Origin: Chalciporus piperatus
Taxonomy: Eukaryota > Basidiomycota > Agaricomycetes > Boletales > Boletaceae
Reading direction: 5' to 3'
DNA: 64,000 nt
NCBI GenBank assembly: GCA_038093975.1
Contig: JBBPTG010000014.1
Span: forward strand, 124,001-188,000
The first letter of the stretch is position 1; each line of letters starts with the position of its first letter. The position numbers and the translations under genes are program-made. Below are positions 12,148 through 23,023 of the stretch, in pieces. The notes beneath the pieces were generated by a model. The model was not told the origin of the DNA. It worked only from the letters and a program-made list of their open reading frames with translations, and did not search any database.

Positions 12148-13442
12148 TCACTCATCGTCTTCAGAACCATCATCTGCCTCTTCGAGCCACTTCAGGAAGG
12201 GCTCGCTAGCCTTCCTGACCTTCTTGCTCGTCTCCTTGTCCACATACTTCTTACTGACATGAGTGCCCCACTGAGTGACAACTTCCTCCTCCAGGATATC
12301 GGCCTGATACAATTCCATGAGGATCTTGGGGACCGAAGGGATCAACTCGGGATGTGTCAGGCCGACCAACCGTTCAATACCTCCGAGCAAAGACTTCTGG
12401 TGCTTGTCCGAAGTAACCATCTGCGGGGGCCAGTCAACTAAGGGGAAAGGAGCGAGGAGCCAAAGCTTACATCATGGAGTAACTTGGTGTATTTCTTGAT
12501 TTGAACCAGGACGGTCTCGTCGAACAAGGCCTGTACGAGAACAAGCAAAGTTTTGTGCTTCTTTGCCACCCCGAGTTCCTCGGCTTTCTCGTAGATCTGG
12601 TCGGCGGGTAGTTTTGCTCCTCCGTTTTCCTCGATCCAATGGCCAAATTGAGCATATGGATTGTCGGGATCCTCGTCGCTGCCGTCTTCATCTCCAACAG
12701 CGCCAAGTGACACGCCACCCATCTTGCTAGCTAATACCTTCATGCGCGCTTCAGCTGCTTGGGGTGAGGTATCGACAGACCAGTCGTCGGTAGCGAGGGC
12801 AGACTCTGTAGTCAACTCGGCGGCCTCGGCCTTGATCTTCCTCGTCAACTCATCATCACTGTCAGCGCCGGGGGCCTCGTGATCTTCACCCTCTCCGGGT
12901 ACGGCGGGGGCAGCAGCGTGAACACCGTTTCCGCCGCCAGTGCCGTTTGCGCTGACCTCGCCCTTCTTGCTCTTCTTCGGGTTCTTGGGTGGGTTTTTTA
13001 GGATGAAAGTGACGAGTTTGTGTCTCATATCTATGCCCGTCCTCTCTCCGCAAGCCTTGCAATCACGGATGATATCCTCATTACGACCACTCTTGAGGAT
13101 GACAAGGTCCGTCTCCGGGTTCTTGCACGAACGGCAGAGCACAAACTTGTCAATGAAGGCATCAAGGAGCTCGCGAAGCCTAGTGGCATCGTGAGCGCCG
13201 TTGACGATGTAGCGGTCGGTCTTTTCATCGAACGGGGTCTGTGCACCTAGTTCGCAGCCAAAGAATTTGGTGATGTAGGAGGGGGGACGGGAGAGCGCGC
13301 GAGCAATATCAGACATGTTTGGGACGACAGTCTTGATACCGTTGCCTTTGCCTTCGATTTTGGTGACAAGCAAGGGCATGCGATAGCGATAGAACTTGTC
13401 ATCGACATCGCGGCGAATATTGACGATTCCTGCGTTAGCCAT
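12148..13442 (-). CDS. TIF5: Eukaryotic translation initiation factor 5
   Basis: Two exons (12471..13442 and 12148..12420, 50-nt intron) give 414 aa, close to yeast and human eIF5. The N-terminal domain starts [20 protein letters not shown]; the Arg in NIRRDVDD is the GTPase-activating arginine of the family. The C4 zinc ribbon is visible as [16 protein letters not shown] and [13 protein letters not shown] charged linker with KKSKKG and Gly/Ala follows, then the C-terminal W2/HEAT domain with acidic aromatic motifs ([16 protein letters not shown] at the end). Role: GTPase activator for eIF2-GTP in the 43S/48S pre-initiation complex, also bridging eIF2-beta and eIF3. This is a single-copy housekeeping gene with no oddities. 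Confidence 0.97.
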
Positions 13443-14052
13443 GTTGGGTGGTGGTATTTAACGCTAACAGACGGTCAGACTATGGTCTTCGGGAGAAGGT
13501 GCGGAGGATGCTTACGGTACTACTTATAGACTTAAGCTGAGACTGAGACTGATGCGACTGTATATTGAGAGGAGGTCGAAGCATGAAATTTGTTCTATCG
13601 CCTCTATGGGGACAGAAGGATAAGGATGAACTGGTTGAGGAAGAAATCGTGGCTACTTGGAGAGCTGAGGATTTCTCAATGGAAAGTTAGGGTTGTGGCG
13701 ATCAAATGCTGCTGGCTCGCTCGCAGAGACTGTGTGATGGCCAGATGGTTAGGGAAGAAAGTTCAAGAAATAACACCTGGAAGCAAATTTATAATGACCC
13801 CTTGTGTGGCTCTCTATTTGTGCCGCCGGAGCCACCCGAAGGCCGAGGCCGTGCTCACGTAATCAATCCTGTACCGACAGAGCAATCGACTCGGATTGTC
13901 ACAAAACATCGAGTGCATCGTACATTTCTGCAGCCAAACCCCGTCCATCTGTCTGATCGTCAAGAAACGTGAACCTCTCAAGAATGACCGCCAACTCTCT
14001 CACGTTGCAGCGCCATGGTTTACAAAGAATACTGCAACGTGTGCAAGGACAT
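13443..14052. other. Intergenic region upstream of eIF5
   Basis: About 0.6 kb between the eIF5 start and the HsbA-like stop. It is expected to hold the eIF5 promoter. Short open frames on the plus strand look random. Nothing else seen. Confidence 0.5.
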
Positions 14053-14752
14053 TCAGACGTAGGCACCAAGTGCGAGAGAGAACGCTTGGAGATACGTCTC
14101 CGCGACGGTCTCGAGAGTAGCCCGAAGGTCACACTGTTTGACGTTGATTAGCATTCGTAACAGAGTCACATCGCAATTTCTTACCGGGACATTAGCGGCG
14201 AGGACGATGCTGAATCGCGTTATATCGGTAACCAGGACCACTAAAGACTTCGCGATGTTCTCCACGTATGTAGTATCGTTCTCGATGACTGAGTAGCTCA
14301 CGGTGAGATAGTCCAAGGTGCTAGACACTACCGGGGCTGACGCTTGCAGCGCTGCAACTATTGCTGCGCCATCAGTCTCAGATATCGCGTATCCAGCCTG
14401 AAAAGAAGAGGAGATTGTCCAGAAAATGTAAAATCATGTGGATAGTGGTAAAGAGAGTAACTGACATCGTTGGTAGCCGTCGATATGCCGCTGTGGATTC
14501 CGAGACCCGTCGCAAGGACGCTCTAACCCACTTACAGCATCAGCAGTGTTCAATTGTTGATGGTAAATAAATGCATACTTCGAAGTTCACTTCGTTGGGG
14601 CTCTTGAAGAATACGTTGAGCGATGCGTTTAGCGAACGGACTTGAGACTCGACGCTGTTAATGTCATTAACCACCGCCGGCGTGGTAGTCGGGGAAGCAA
14701 TAACGGTTGTAGCGAGAGCAGCGAGGGCGACGGTGAAACCGAAAAGGACCAT
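14053..14752 (-). CDS. HsbA-like secreted hydrophobic-surface-binding protein
   Basis: Four exons. The start MVLFGFTVALAALATTVIASP is a clear signal peptide with an Ala-x-Ala-like cleavage region. The mature part begins VVNDINSVESQVRSLNASLN, followed by NFESVLATGLGIHSGISTAT, NDAGYAISETDGAAIVAAL, SSTLDYLTVSYSVIEN and the end CDLRATLETVAETYLQAF..LGAYV. The helical pattern, the double-repeat Leu/Ala spacing and the length (about 180 aa) match the HsbA (PF12296) family, first described in Aspergillus as a secreted protein adsorbing to hydrophobic surfaces and recruiting esterases. A TATA-like box sits about 60 nt upstream. Introns are about 50-60 nt. The gene is divergent from the P450. Confidence 0.82.
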
Positions 14753-15614
14753 TGGTGTGTGTTTGAGAGTGCGGGGAGATTGGAGAGAACGTCGCAGATG
14801 TCGCCGTGGCTTTATACCCTAGACTGAGTGAGCCTTCGATAAATTAGGATCTAGACATTGAGGGGGAGGTGACAGTAAATGTTGATGTTTTGCCCAATAA
14901 GCTACAGCTGTAGGGCGCACCCGGACAACGATGTTCCGGTATTGGGTGCCTGACCAGAGCTGGCCTCGCAATGTACACGCTCAGCAAACAAGCAATCACC
15001 ATCGGCGCCAAGGATATTTTCGTGGTCCTCGCAGCACGAACCATGATGAAACAAGGTAAACAAGTTTCGTCAATGGGACGTTCACACCTGAAAGTAGCTA
15101 TTGCCACGGTCGAACTCAACTTAGAATTCAGGAGAACAGGATCAACATGGCCAGTGACTTACAGTGTGCAAAACTCGGATCATGAGGTAGCAATCCTCGG
15201 CCCAGAGCTTTGGAGCTTTCGTTACTCGCGTCATACTTAGTTGTCGTTGGATGCTTTTCTTGGTCGTATGGAGTGTAATGGTGATTTCCAGTCTGGATCT
15301 GATTGCTGATTGAGCGATGGGTGCTACCGCTAGAGAAACGCTTTGCCATGCACGTGGCATAGAATTCTGAAAAGAAGATCCTCTATAAACGTCAATAATT
15401 AATGTCCTTCAATGCAAACCTAGATGTCGACGGTATAGTTCAGTACCTCGCAAACACTTCTAGCTCATGATTATGACATCGTCGACGGGTGCAATCCTAT
15501 CCATCGAGTCCGGCTGGCTAATGCATCTGTAATCATATGTCATTGAACGAAGTACTAATAGTAGACTCAGCTTGACAGCCACAACTGACACTCTCCCTCC
15601 AGACGTGCGAGGAG
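14753..15614. other. Divergent promoter region, HsbA-like / P450
   Basis: About 0.86 kb between two divergently transcribed genes. A minus-strand frame around 14850-15360 has a hydrophobic stretch and a possible intron, but its amino-acid composition and Cys pattern match nothing I know, so it is not called as a gene. Confidence 0.45.
14811..14816 (-). promoter_or_regulatory. TATA box of the HsbA-like gene
   Basis: TATAAA on the minus strand, about 60 nt upstream of the start codon of the secreted HsbA-like protein. A similar box at a similar distance precedes the peroxygenase gene in this window. Confidence 0.5.
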
Positions 15615-18129
15615 ATGCCAGCCCCAGGAATAGTTTTCACGACTCGCGCTGCTGCGGCATCCCTCACATATTGCCTCGTCGGCACTGCCGCAGGGCGCCT
15701 GTTATCACGATATGGTGTATTGATCCCCACGAAGTGGTTGGTGACCGGGCTCATCGCAAGCTTGCCCATGGGACTTGTACTCAAGATCCTCTGTCGTGTT
15801 CTTCGGACCAAATACGAGGCTGCTTCCCTGGGTGCTCGCCCTATGCCCGAGCTTCGGGGGGAGAAAATTGGAAACATTGATATAATGCTCAAGTTGGTGG
15901 AGTTTTTTAAGACCGGGTATCCTGGTATGTGATTGCAATCACTACCATTATGCTAACTGGATTCATACAAATGTGTAGGGGACGGCCTGTCAGAAGCAAT
16001 CGAAACACTAGGCCCTTGCTTCAATTTCCGTGTCATGTACGACAATTATCTGCTTACAATTGAGCCACAACACATAAAGGTAATTAGAAACCCATTCTCC
16101 TCTACCAGGCTAACACCATTGCAGGCTATATTGGCGACTGATTTTGAAAACTTTGTCAAAGGTATGTATCGATAATAATCGATATCAAACCAGCTTCCAA
16201 TCCATCACCGTAGGAGACAGGTTCAGAACCACGATGCTGAGCGTTTTGGGTACGGGCGTCTTTAACTCAGACGGTGAGTCTCAACTACTTCTAGAGAGGT
16301 ATGATCAAATTGACCCAGGACCACTTAGCCGACATGTGGAAATTCCATCGTTCGATGACTCGCCCATTCTTCACTCACGATCGGATAAGTCACTTTAACA
16401 TTTTTGATCGCCACGCGGAAGACGTGGTCAATCAGATTAAGCAACGTCTTCGTGCCGGATACGCAGTTGATTTCCAGGCATGTCAATCGATACTCCATTT
16501 TTGTCGTGGGGATTAACGCAATGCTCTCAGGATGCTATTTCACGGTTCACCCTCGACTCTGCGACAGAGTTCCTTTTTGGAAAATGTGTAAACAGTCTCT
16601 CATCTGGGCTTCACTATCCTTACAACGTGACTCCGACCGAGACCTCAACCGGTAACGCCAAAGGTGCCGATGATTTTGCCCGCGCGTTTGCAGAAGCACA
16701 GTATGTCGTGTCTCAACGAATCCGCATGAGTTGGTTGTGGCCTTTATACGAATTCTTCAACGATAAGACGGCGGCACCCATGAAGGTTGTGAATGCATAC
16801 ATCGAGCCCATTCTCAAAGATGCGATTGAGAAAGCGAAGGCGGAGAAAGCGCTTGGGGAGAAGAAAGCCAACGAGGCTTCAGACGAAGACACCCTCCTCG
16901 ATCACCTCGTGCGACTTACGACTGGTATGAGATACTCTTGGTTGTGATGCCCCCCTAACCCAGTTTATTTAGATCCCGTTGTTCTCAAGGATGAGATCCT
17001 AAACATTATGATCGCTGGACGGGACACAGTACGCTCGCTTGCATGTCGTTTGAGCATCACTAATTTATTCACGATAAGACGGCTGGCACACTAACTTTTG
17101 TCGTTTATCTTCTGTCAACGCACCCTCACGTGCTTGCTCGTCTCCGGGAAGAAATAATGACTAAGGTTGGACCGACTGATCGTCCTACGTATGAGGCAAT
17201 CCGTGAGATGAAATACCTCCGCGCGGTGATCAATGGTGGGTTCCGCATAAGTAGTGGAGAATCTATACCTTGCTAAACGGTCATTGCAGAGACAATGAGA
17301 CTGTTCCCTGCTGTGTAAGTAGTTGCACCTTCCCAAGAATTCCGTGATGTACTGAACTCCATTTTAGGCCTTTCAATGTCCGGTAAGTCTTAAAAAGAAA
17401 TGTTTGTCCACGTGGGGTGCTCACCTCAGCCAGTCAAAGTATCAAAGCAACGACTCTTCCTTCCTCAGATCCGTCAAAGAAGCCGTGGTATGTCCCGGCG
17501 AAGACTCCGTAAGTCCCAGTCCTTACCAACTTATGTTGTACTAAGACTGCCTTCAGCGTATCCTACTCTGTGTTCCTCATGCACCGCCGAAAGGATCTAT
17601 GGGGACCAGACGGTAAGTGCCCCACGTGTGTATTCAACCTTCTTTGATGTCCATCATTGCGCAGCCGACGAATTCGATCCGGACCGCTTCATCGACCATC
17701 GGTTGCACAAGTATCTCACCCCTCACCCGTTCATCTTCCTTCCTTTCAACGCTGGTCCCCGCATTTGTCTCGGACAACAGGCAGGCTGTCTTCCTCTTTC
17801 CTTCTTCGTTCATTGCCCCGCTAACTGACCATTCCATGGTAATTCCAGTTCGCCTACAATGAAATGTCGTTCTTGTTAATTCGACTACTCCAAAACTTTG
17901 ATTCAATGACTCTCGCTCCAGAGGCACAGGTTCCGGATACACTTCCCCCCGCTGCTTGGAAGGAAGAGAAAGGCCGCAAGGCGATCGAAAAGACCTTCCC
18001 GAAGATGCATCTGACGATGTATGCTCATGTGAGTTTCTGGCTGACGTTTGGAAATTTCGTATCTCTCACACGTCTGGACAGGGCGGGTTATGGGTGAAGA
18101 TGACTGAAGCTGATAACGAAGCTGTATGA
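15615..18129 (+). CDS. Cytochrome P450 monooxygenase (CYP63/CYP52-like)
   Basis: A complete P450 of about 580-600 aa in more than a dozen exons. The N terminus (from [20 protein letters not shown]) has two hydrophobic membrane-anchor segments. Landmarks in order: helix C region [17 protein letters not shown]-helix AGRDTTAGTL (split by an intron after AGRDT), K-helix [44 protein letters not shown] and heme signature [12 protein letters not shown] with the ligand Cys. The C terminus ends [15 protein letters not shown]. The long helix-G/H insert with charged repeats ([16 protein letters not shown]) and the overall pattern resemble CYP63 and CYP52, which hydroxylate alkanes and fatty acids; the actual substrate is not known. 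The intron after CLGQQ (17781..17848) uses a GC donor. Confidence 0.9.
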
Positions 18130-18418
18130 GACGTTCCCGATATATGTCTCGTTGCGCGAATCTTTACATTTGTTCACGCCCCATGCACACTTCCCTTGTG
18201 TGGCTCTACCATTCTATATAAGTACTTCGCATTCACGTGTAATTCAACTTGTATTCGCAGACGTTGATGCGGAAGGTATGCGCCGCATGTTGGCCGCATG
18301 AGAACAGGAAAGATACAACAGACTTTGCTTCGGATAATGTAATACATCTCTTAACTTCGACCAACGGCCAGGTCTAAAGCTTGGGCAAAGGCTCGGAAGC
18401 TATCGGCCCAGCTGCGAG

Positions 18419-19170
18419 TCAATCACTACCACTGAGTAGTTTCTCCACGGCAGCATCAATAGCTTGGGGAGTCGTGGTCGACGCCCAACGGTTCACGACA
18501 TTACCCTTCTGGTCGATCAAGAACTTTTCAAAGTTCCACTATAACACGCACTCGTGAGGCCAACCGACAGAAAAGAAACGAATACCAGCTCGCTCACCTT
18601 GATCCGAGTCATACCCAAGATCCCCGCCTTCTCGTCCTTGAGCCATTTGTAAACGGGGTTGGTATTGTCTCCGTTGACGTCTGACTTCTTCATGAGAGGG
18701 AAGTTGACGCCGTGGTTGAGCTGACAGAACGACGCGATGGCTGCGTCGTCATCGGGTTCCTGACCACCGAACTAACATGGATACGAGGAAGCTCAGCTCA
18801 ACACCGGTCGACAGTGAGAGTATGAGAGAAACTTGTTTGACTGACTTGGTTGCAGGGGAAGCCGAGAATCACAAAACCGTCATCCTTGTACTTGTCATAC
18901 AGGGATTGCAGACCTGGAAGGGAACGTTCAGCCAACTACCCATGAATAGAGAACGGAATCGTCAAACCTTTGTACTGTGGAGTAAATCCGCTATAGTTCC
19001 GAAGGGTCAGTGAGCCTTGGTCGTCCAAGACTCTCGTAGACAATTGTCACGCACCATTGCGATGCGACGTTGACGATAAGGACCACCTTTCCCTTCAGTT
19101 GCTCGAAGTCGTAGGTTTTACTACCGGGAAGGTCTGCCTTGAGGTCATAGAAAGTGGCGGTCGATGACAT
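18419..19170 (-). CDS. Glutathione peroxidase (thiol peroxidase type)
   Basis: Four exons give about 160 aa starting [20 protein letters not shown]. Catalytic motifs are rebuilt across splices: NVASQCGFTPQY (peroxidatic Cys), [14 protein letters not shown] (Gln and resolving Cys) and [11 protein letters not shown] (Trp). The Cys-Gln-Trp-Asn tetrad is complete. The active-site residue is Cys, so the protein is expected to be a thioredoxin-dependent peroxidase like yeast Gpx3, acting on hydroperoxides. The C terminus is [10 protein letters not shown]. The reading frame stays open upstream without a stop, to another Met at 19372. That extension is Arg/Ser-rich and is treated as a separate finding. 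It lies downstream of, and codirectional with, the GH53 gene. Confidence 0.93.
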
Positions 19171-19489
19171 CGTTGATGTAGAGTGGAACGGTTGAAAGCG
19201 TTGGTATAATGGTTTTGAAATGATATACTGAAGATCCGCGCGGCGATTAGATATATGAGCGTTTCGAGCGAAATACTTCCGCGGAGTACACGAAAGAGAA
19301 AGTTGCGGCAGTGATTTGGGAACTCGAACACGGATGCTACTGATCGTCGTGGATGGCACCATTGTGTGTTCAAGCCGGTGCCAGTGATGTTTCCCAAGAT
19401 ACCATCCCCAAAGTATTACATCACACCAACCATTACGTTGGATACAGCTATCTACTAAGAGATACGTCACAAGGATTTACAGACTCCCG

Positions 19490-20885
19490 CTACGTGTTTG
19501 AGAACATGCTCATTGATTGCCTGGCTTCGCCCATGCTGGTTACCAGAAGGTTATCCTATGAGCACCCAAATGTGGTCAGAAAGAAATCAAATTCCTTGAC
19601 GACTCGGAAGCCTGAGGATGACTGACAGCACAAGCAGAACCTAGACCTGCGTTCCCAATCCAACCAGGCTCCCAGTGCACAATTCCCAGTGCCTTGTCGC
19701 CGTAGTCGAAATTCACGTTGTTAAGGACGCCACAGATGTCTTCTGTCCAAATAATTTGACCTTCAACGTCGACAGGAATATCTGTGTCGCTGAGCGGCGT
19801 AGCTGTCGTGTTACAGACTGCGGGCCAATCCATTTCCACAACCATGATATCCTGACAGCATTTATGAGAATCTGAGTCATTTGCAGCCGTGTTAGCCCTG
19901 ACCTTGCTGTACGTGGATACTACGTGGCCCATCGAGCTGCCCAAGTTTGAGAGGGTCGCATTTGTTCCGTAGAAAGGATAGAAAGAGAATCCCATCACGT
20001 CGACATCTGCTTCAGTGAGGACAGCACCCAGACCCTCTTTGGTTTCGCTGGCGTTGAAGATCCCGCCGTAGAAGTAAGCAACATCGGCTTGATCCCACCC
20101 ATTAGCCAAGTGGATGACGTTTTTCGTGGATGGAGAAGCTTGCCGGACCGCAAGTGCACCTGCGTGAAGAAGTTCAGATGCCCCGGTAAAACCGTTCACT
20201 GAAATCTGTCCAGTGGGCCAGAGGAGACCGTCGTTGATTTCGTTTCCGATCTAAATTTGAATAATTCAGTTTAATAAAGCGGGGGAGTAAGCACCCCCCA
20301 TCGAACCTGGATAAATTGAATAGGTGTGCCCTGAGCATTGAAGTCCTGCACGAGGCCGTAGGTGTAACTAGACAAAATGGCCCGTCAGCAATTACGATAA
20401 AGCGTACGACGGAGGAATCACGGATTTCATGACTTACTTGTAAACCTGCGACACAAGTCCCGGTCAGTTGGCCAACCGGCAGGGATGGCTTGGTGCCCAG
20501 CATCGGCCCCTGTGTTCAATTGAGATCAGTTTGCTGCAAGGCCATCCTCAAGGATCGTATTACAAGTATCGTCATAATGAAGGTCGATCAGGAGGTCCAT
20601 GCCCACAGCTTGGGCCCTTTTGGCAAGCTCAAGACCATAGGTCAAGTTATATGTTCCAGTGGTCCAGATACGAATACGAGCAAGGTTAGCTCCATAGTCA
20701 TAAAGAATCTGTTCGAATGGCTGAGGTTCGGCCGTCGATGAGGCAGTGTATTGGATATCAGTGGTCGACTCCAGTAAAATCAAGGTCGAGAAATCAGCTC
20801 CACGATATGGAAGCGCGGCAACGAGCCCGAGCCCGAGCCCAGAGGATAGGAGGGGAAGGACAGAACAGCGCATGTTGGAACTCAT
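19490..20885 (-). CDS. GH53 arabinogalactan endo-beta-1,4-galactanase, apparently frameshifted
   Basis: A secreted enzyme. From MSSNMRCSVLPLLSSG the signal peptide runs to VAALPYRGADFS. GH53 landmarks: FEQILYDYGANLARIRIW, MDLLIDLHYDDTW, ADAGHQAIPAGWPTD, FIQIGNEINDGLLWP (acid/base Glu), VIHLANGWDQADVAYFY, DVMGFSFYPFYGTN, DIMVVEMDWPAVC (nucleophile Glu) and HWEPGWIGNAGLGSACADN, ending MSMFSNT at 19490. Catalysis: hydrolysis of beta-1,4-galactan in pectin side chains. One break is seen. After AGWPTD the frame must shift by one base near 20458-20465 to continue as GLVSQVYNYTYGLV. There is no room for an intron, so either the assembly lacks a base or the gene is a recent pseudogene. All other splice junctions and both catalytic residues are intact. 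Confidence 0.85.
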
Positions 20886-21320
20886 CTTTGAATTTGATCC
20901 TTCAAAGATACACCAGGCGTGTATGACCTTCCCGCGGGTAAACGGCCAGGATAAATGGGTTCAGGGATCCGGGCGGCGAGTGCTACCGCGAATTTACCAG
21001 TGAGTAACTTCCCAAAGTTCCTTCCCGAGCACACTGGCATGAGAGTCGCACGTATCAGCTGATCGGCAACGTGCCGTGAATAATTTACAACTCCAAAGTC
21101 AACTCCGAAACTCCGTCTAAAGCACTCGGTACACCTTTTGCTTGAACTCTTTTCTATGTCAGATTCCAGCAGATATGGCGTTCCGACCACGGTTTTTTGG
21201 ACCAGCCCATCTGAACCAACCTTTTCGCAGTTCAGCATGCCGGTGAATGATCAGGTGAGCGATCGAGTTTGTTGCTTTAAACATGATGATTCTTTTTCAC
21301 CTAATCCGAAGCTACGGCGA

Positions 21321-21363
21321 TGGTGAAAAATTCACATAAAAAAAACTAAGAACAGCCATCTGA
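21321..21363. repeat. Imperfect direct repeat, copy 1
   Basis: About 43 bases beginning TGGTGAAAAATTCACATAAA and ending AACAGCCATCTGA. It is nearly identical to a second copy 220 bp downstream. Weaker similarity continues about 50 bases to the left of both copies. Confidence 0.8.
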
Positions 21364-21540
21364 TCCTCTTTTCTTCACTGCACTGAAATCGCGCATTGAG
21401 CTGACAAACGCAAGCGCAGCTTATACCCAAACGACGATACAATATGCCTATCCTTCATGTCATGGTGAGTTTAGTTTCCAGCCTCTGTGGATTCACTCCA
21501 CGATGATACTATTTATCACTCAAACCTGAGCCTTTGGCAC

Positions 21541-21581
21541 TGGTGAAAATTTCACATAAAAAACTAAGAACAGCCATCTGA
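21541..21581. repeat. Imperfect direct repeat, copy 2
   Basis: Second copy, TGGTGAAAATTTCACATAAA through AACAGCCATCTGA, differing from copy 1 mainly in the lengths of two A runs. It suggests an old tandem duplication of about 220 bp. Confidence 0.8.
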
Positions 21582-21746
21582 CTTTCGTCTTCCGTTCCGT
21601 CCGATATCTGTTTACTGACTGGTTTTGATCCTCAGGAAATGCAGATTTGATGGGGATACGGTATACAGCAACTCGACATGTAACATACATAACGATAAAA
21701 TGATGCTAATGGCATATGAAACCATAGCAGCTTCGGTTCCAGCACC

Positions 21747-22899
21747 CTACTCCTGACTGAGTTTCGAATATCTGGCCTCTCTCTCGCGCTGTAGAAAGAG
21801 GTGAGCGAAGCCAGTTACGTGGTTCCTCTGACGTACCTCGTCTGTTCCCTTCACAATCCGTAACCTTTCCACCTCACGCGCGCACTCCGCGATACGCGCC
21901 TCTGTCTCCTTCACGGTTGCCCTCTCCGATTCCAAGCGTTCTTGCTGCGCCCGTACTTCCACTTCCTTCCCATCCCATCGCGCACGTTCCTCGGCGCATC
22001 GAGCTTCTGCGCGAGCTCGAAGTTCGGCCGCCCGAGCCTTCTCTTCATGAAATCTGCTTCCCGCCTTCTGTGTAGCAGCGAGGGCTTTGACATGTGCGGC
22101 TTCGGCTCTGGCTTCACGTTTGATGGCTGTTTTGTGGAGCTCTTGGAATGTGGAGAGCGTCTTCAAAGCAGAGTCTAAGGCCGCTTTCTCGGCGCTGGAC
22201 TCGGTCTTCAACATTTTGACAAACTTCTTCGAATCCTTTTCTATAATTTTGCGTCAGGGACGATGTGCGAGCCTTAGAAGGGCAGCGAGGTGCCGACTTA
22301 CTCTCTCCCTTGGTAATTTTATCCTTTTGCTTCTGACTAAGCGCTCGCTCAGCATTGGCGCCTCTGACGAAAAGACTTTGGTCAACGTCTGGTTCCGCTT
22401 CGGGTCTTGTGAGAGGAGCGCCATTCGCAAACGCAGAAGTTGTCCCACCGGTGCGCGTGCTTTTCGTTGTGCGAACCGAACCGAACCTTGCCAAAGCAGC
22501 GTCACTTTCCCTGGCGGCGGCGTCTCCTTCGGTGAGGGGCGCCTCTTGACCAGCTGGTTCGGTTGGCAGAGAGAGAAGGGATGGTGTCTTTGGTTCGGCG
22601 GGGGGGTTGCCATTCTGTTGCTTGCTCGCGGTGCTCGTCTCCTCGGCCTGAGACGGATTGTTGTTGTGGTTTTTGCTTCTGGAACCTGTACAAAGGGGTT
22701 GTACGGCGTATGAGCAGTTTGTACAGTGACAGCCCTCGCCTCCCGGATTAAAGTCAGCGTGGTTGTGGTTCTCACCAAACACACTCGTTCCTCGTCTTTC
22801 CTCGCCGGTCTCGTGTTTGCGAATGTTAAAGTTCATGACGGGTGCGTCGAAGTAACAAGATTGTCTGCTAGATTCCGAAAGAGTAGAAGAAGGAGACAT
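21747..22899 (-). CDS. Coiled-coil protein of unknown function
   Basis: Two exons (22302..22899 and 21747..22240) encode 363 aa if the start at MSPSSTLSESSRQS is right; an earlier in-frame Met at 23049 would overlap the phosphatase gene and is less likely. The N-terminal third contains a Cys/His cluster (GGEGCHCTNC) and low-complexity Asn/Pro/Thr sequence. Repeated Arg/Lys-Ala segments follow. The C-terminal half is an almost uninterrupted charged coiled coil (EKAALDSALKTLSTF, KARAAELRARAEARCAEER, ECAREVERLRIVKGTDEVRQ). I do not recognise the family. It is probably a fungal-specific structural or nucleic-acid-associated protein. Its start lies about 125 bp from the phosphatase stop, and both genes are on the same strand. 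Confidence 0.7.
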
Positions 22900-23023
22900 A
22901 TACAGGGGAGGTTGAAACAATGCAGTTGGAGCCACGAGAGTGAAACAATAATAAATAACATTTCCGACCGAGTCGGTCAACGACGTCATCCCTTGGCGTC
23001 GAACCCCTTGGAGGCATTGCACA

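Larger units (their letters stand above)
20886..21746. other. Intergenic region upstream of the galactanase gene
   Basis: About 0.86 kb. It contains two copies of an imperfect direct repeat (described separately). Between them, at about 21444, there is a short open start MPILHVM followed by a GTGAGT donor, with no continuing exon that I can identify. Confidence 0.5.

Noticed and set aside
14844..15360. Minus-strand frames with a hydrophobic stretch and a possible intron
   Set aside because: Several frame combinations are possible, none gives a known domain, and composition looks random. It is more likely promoter DNA between HsbA-like and P450 genes.
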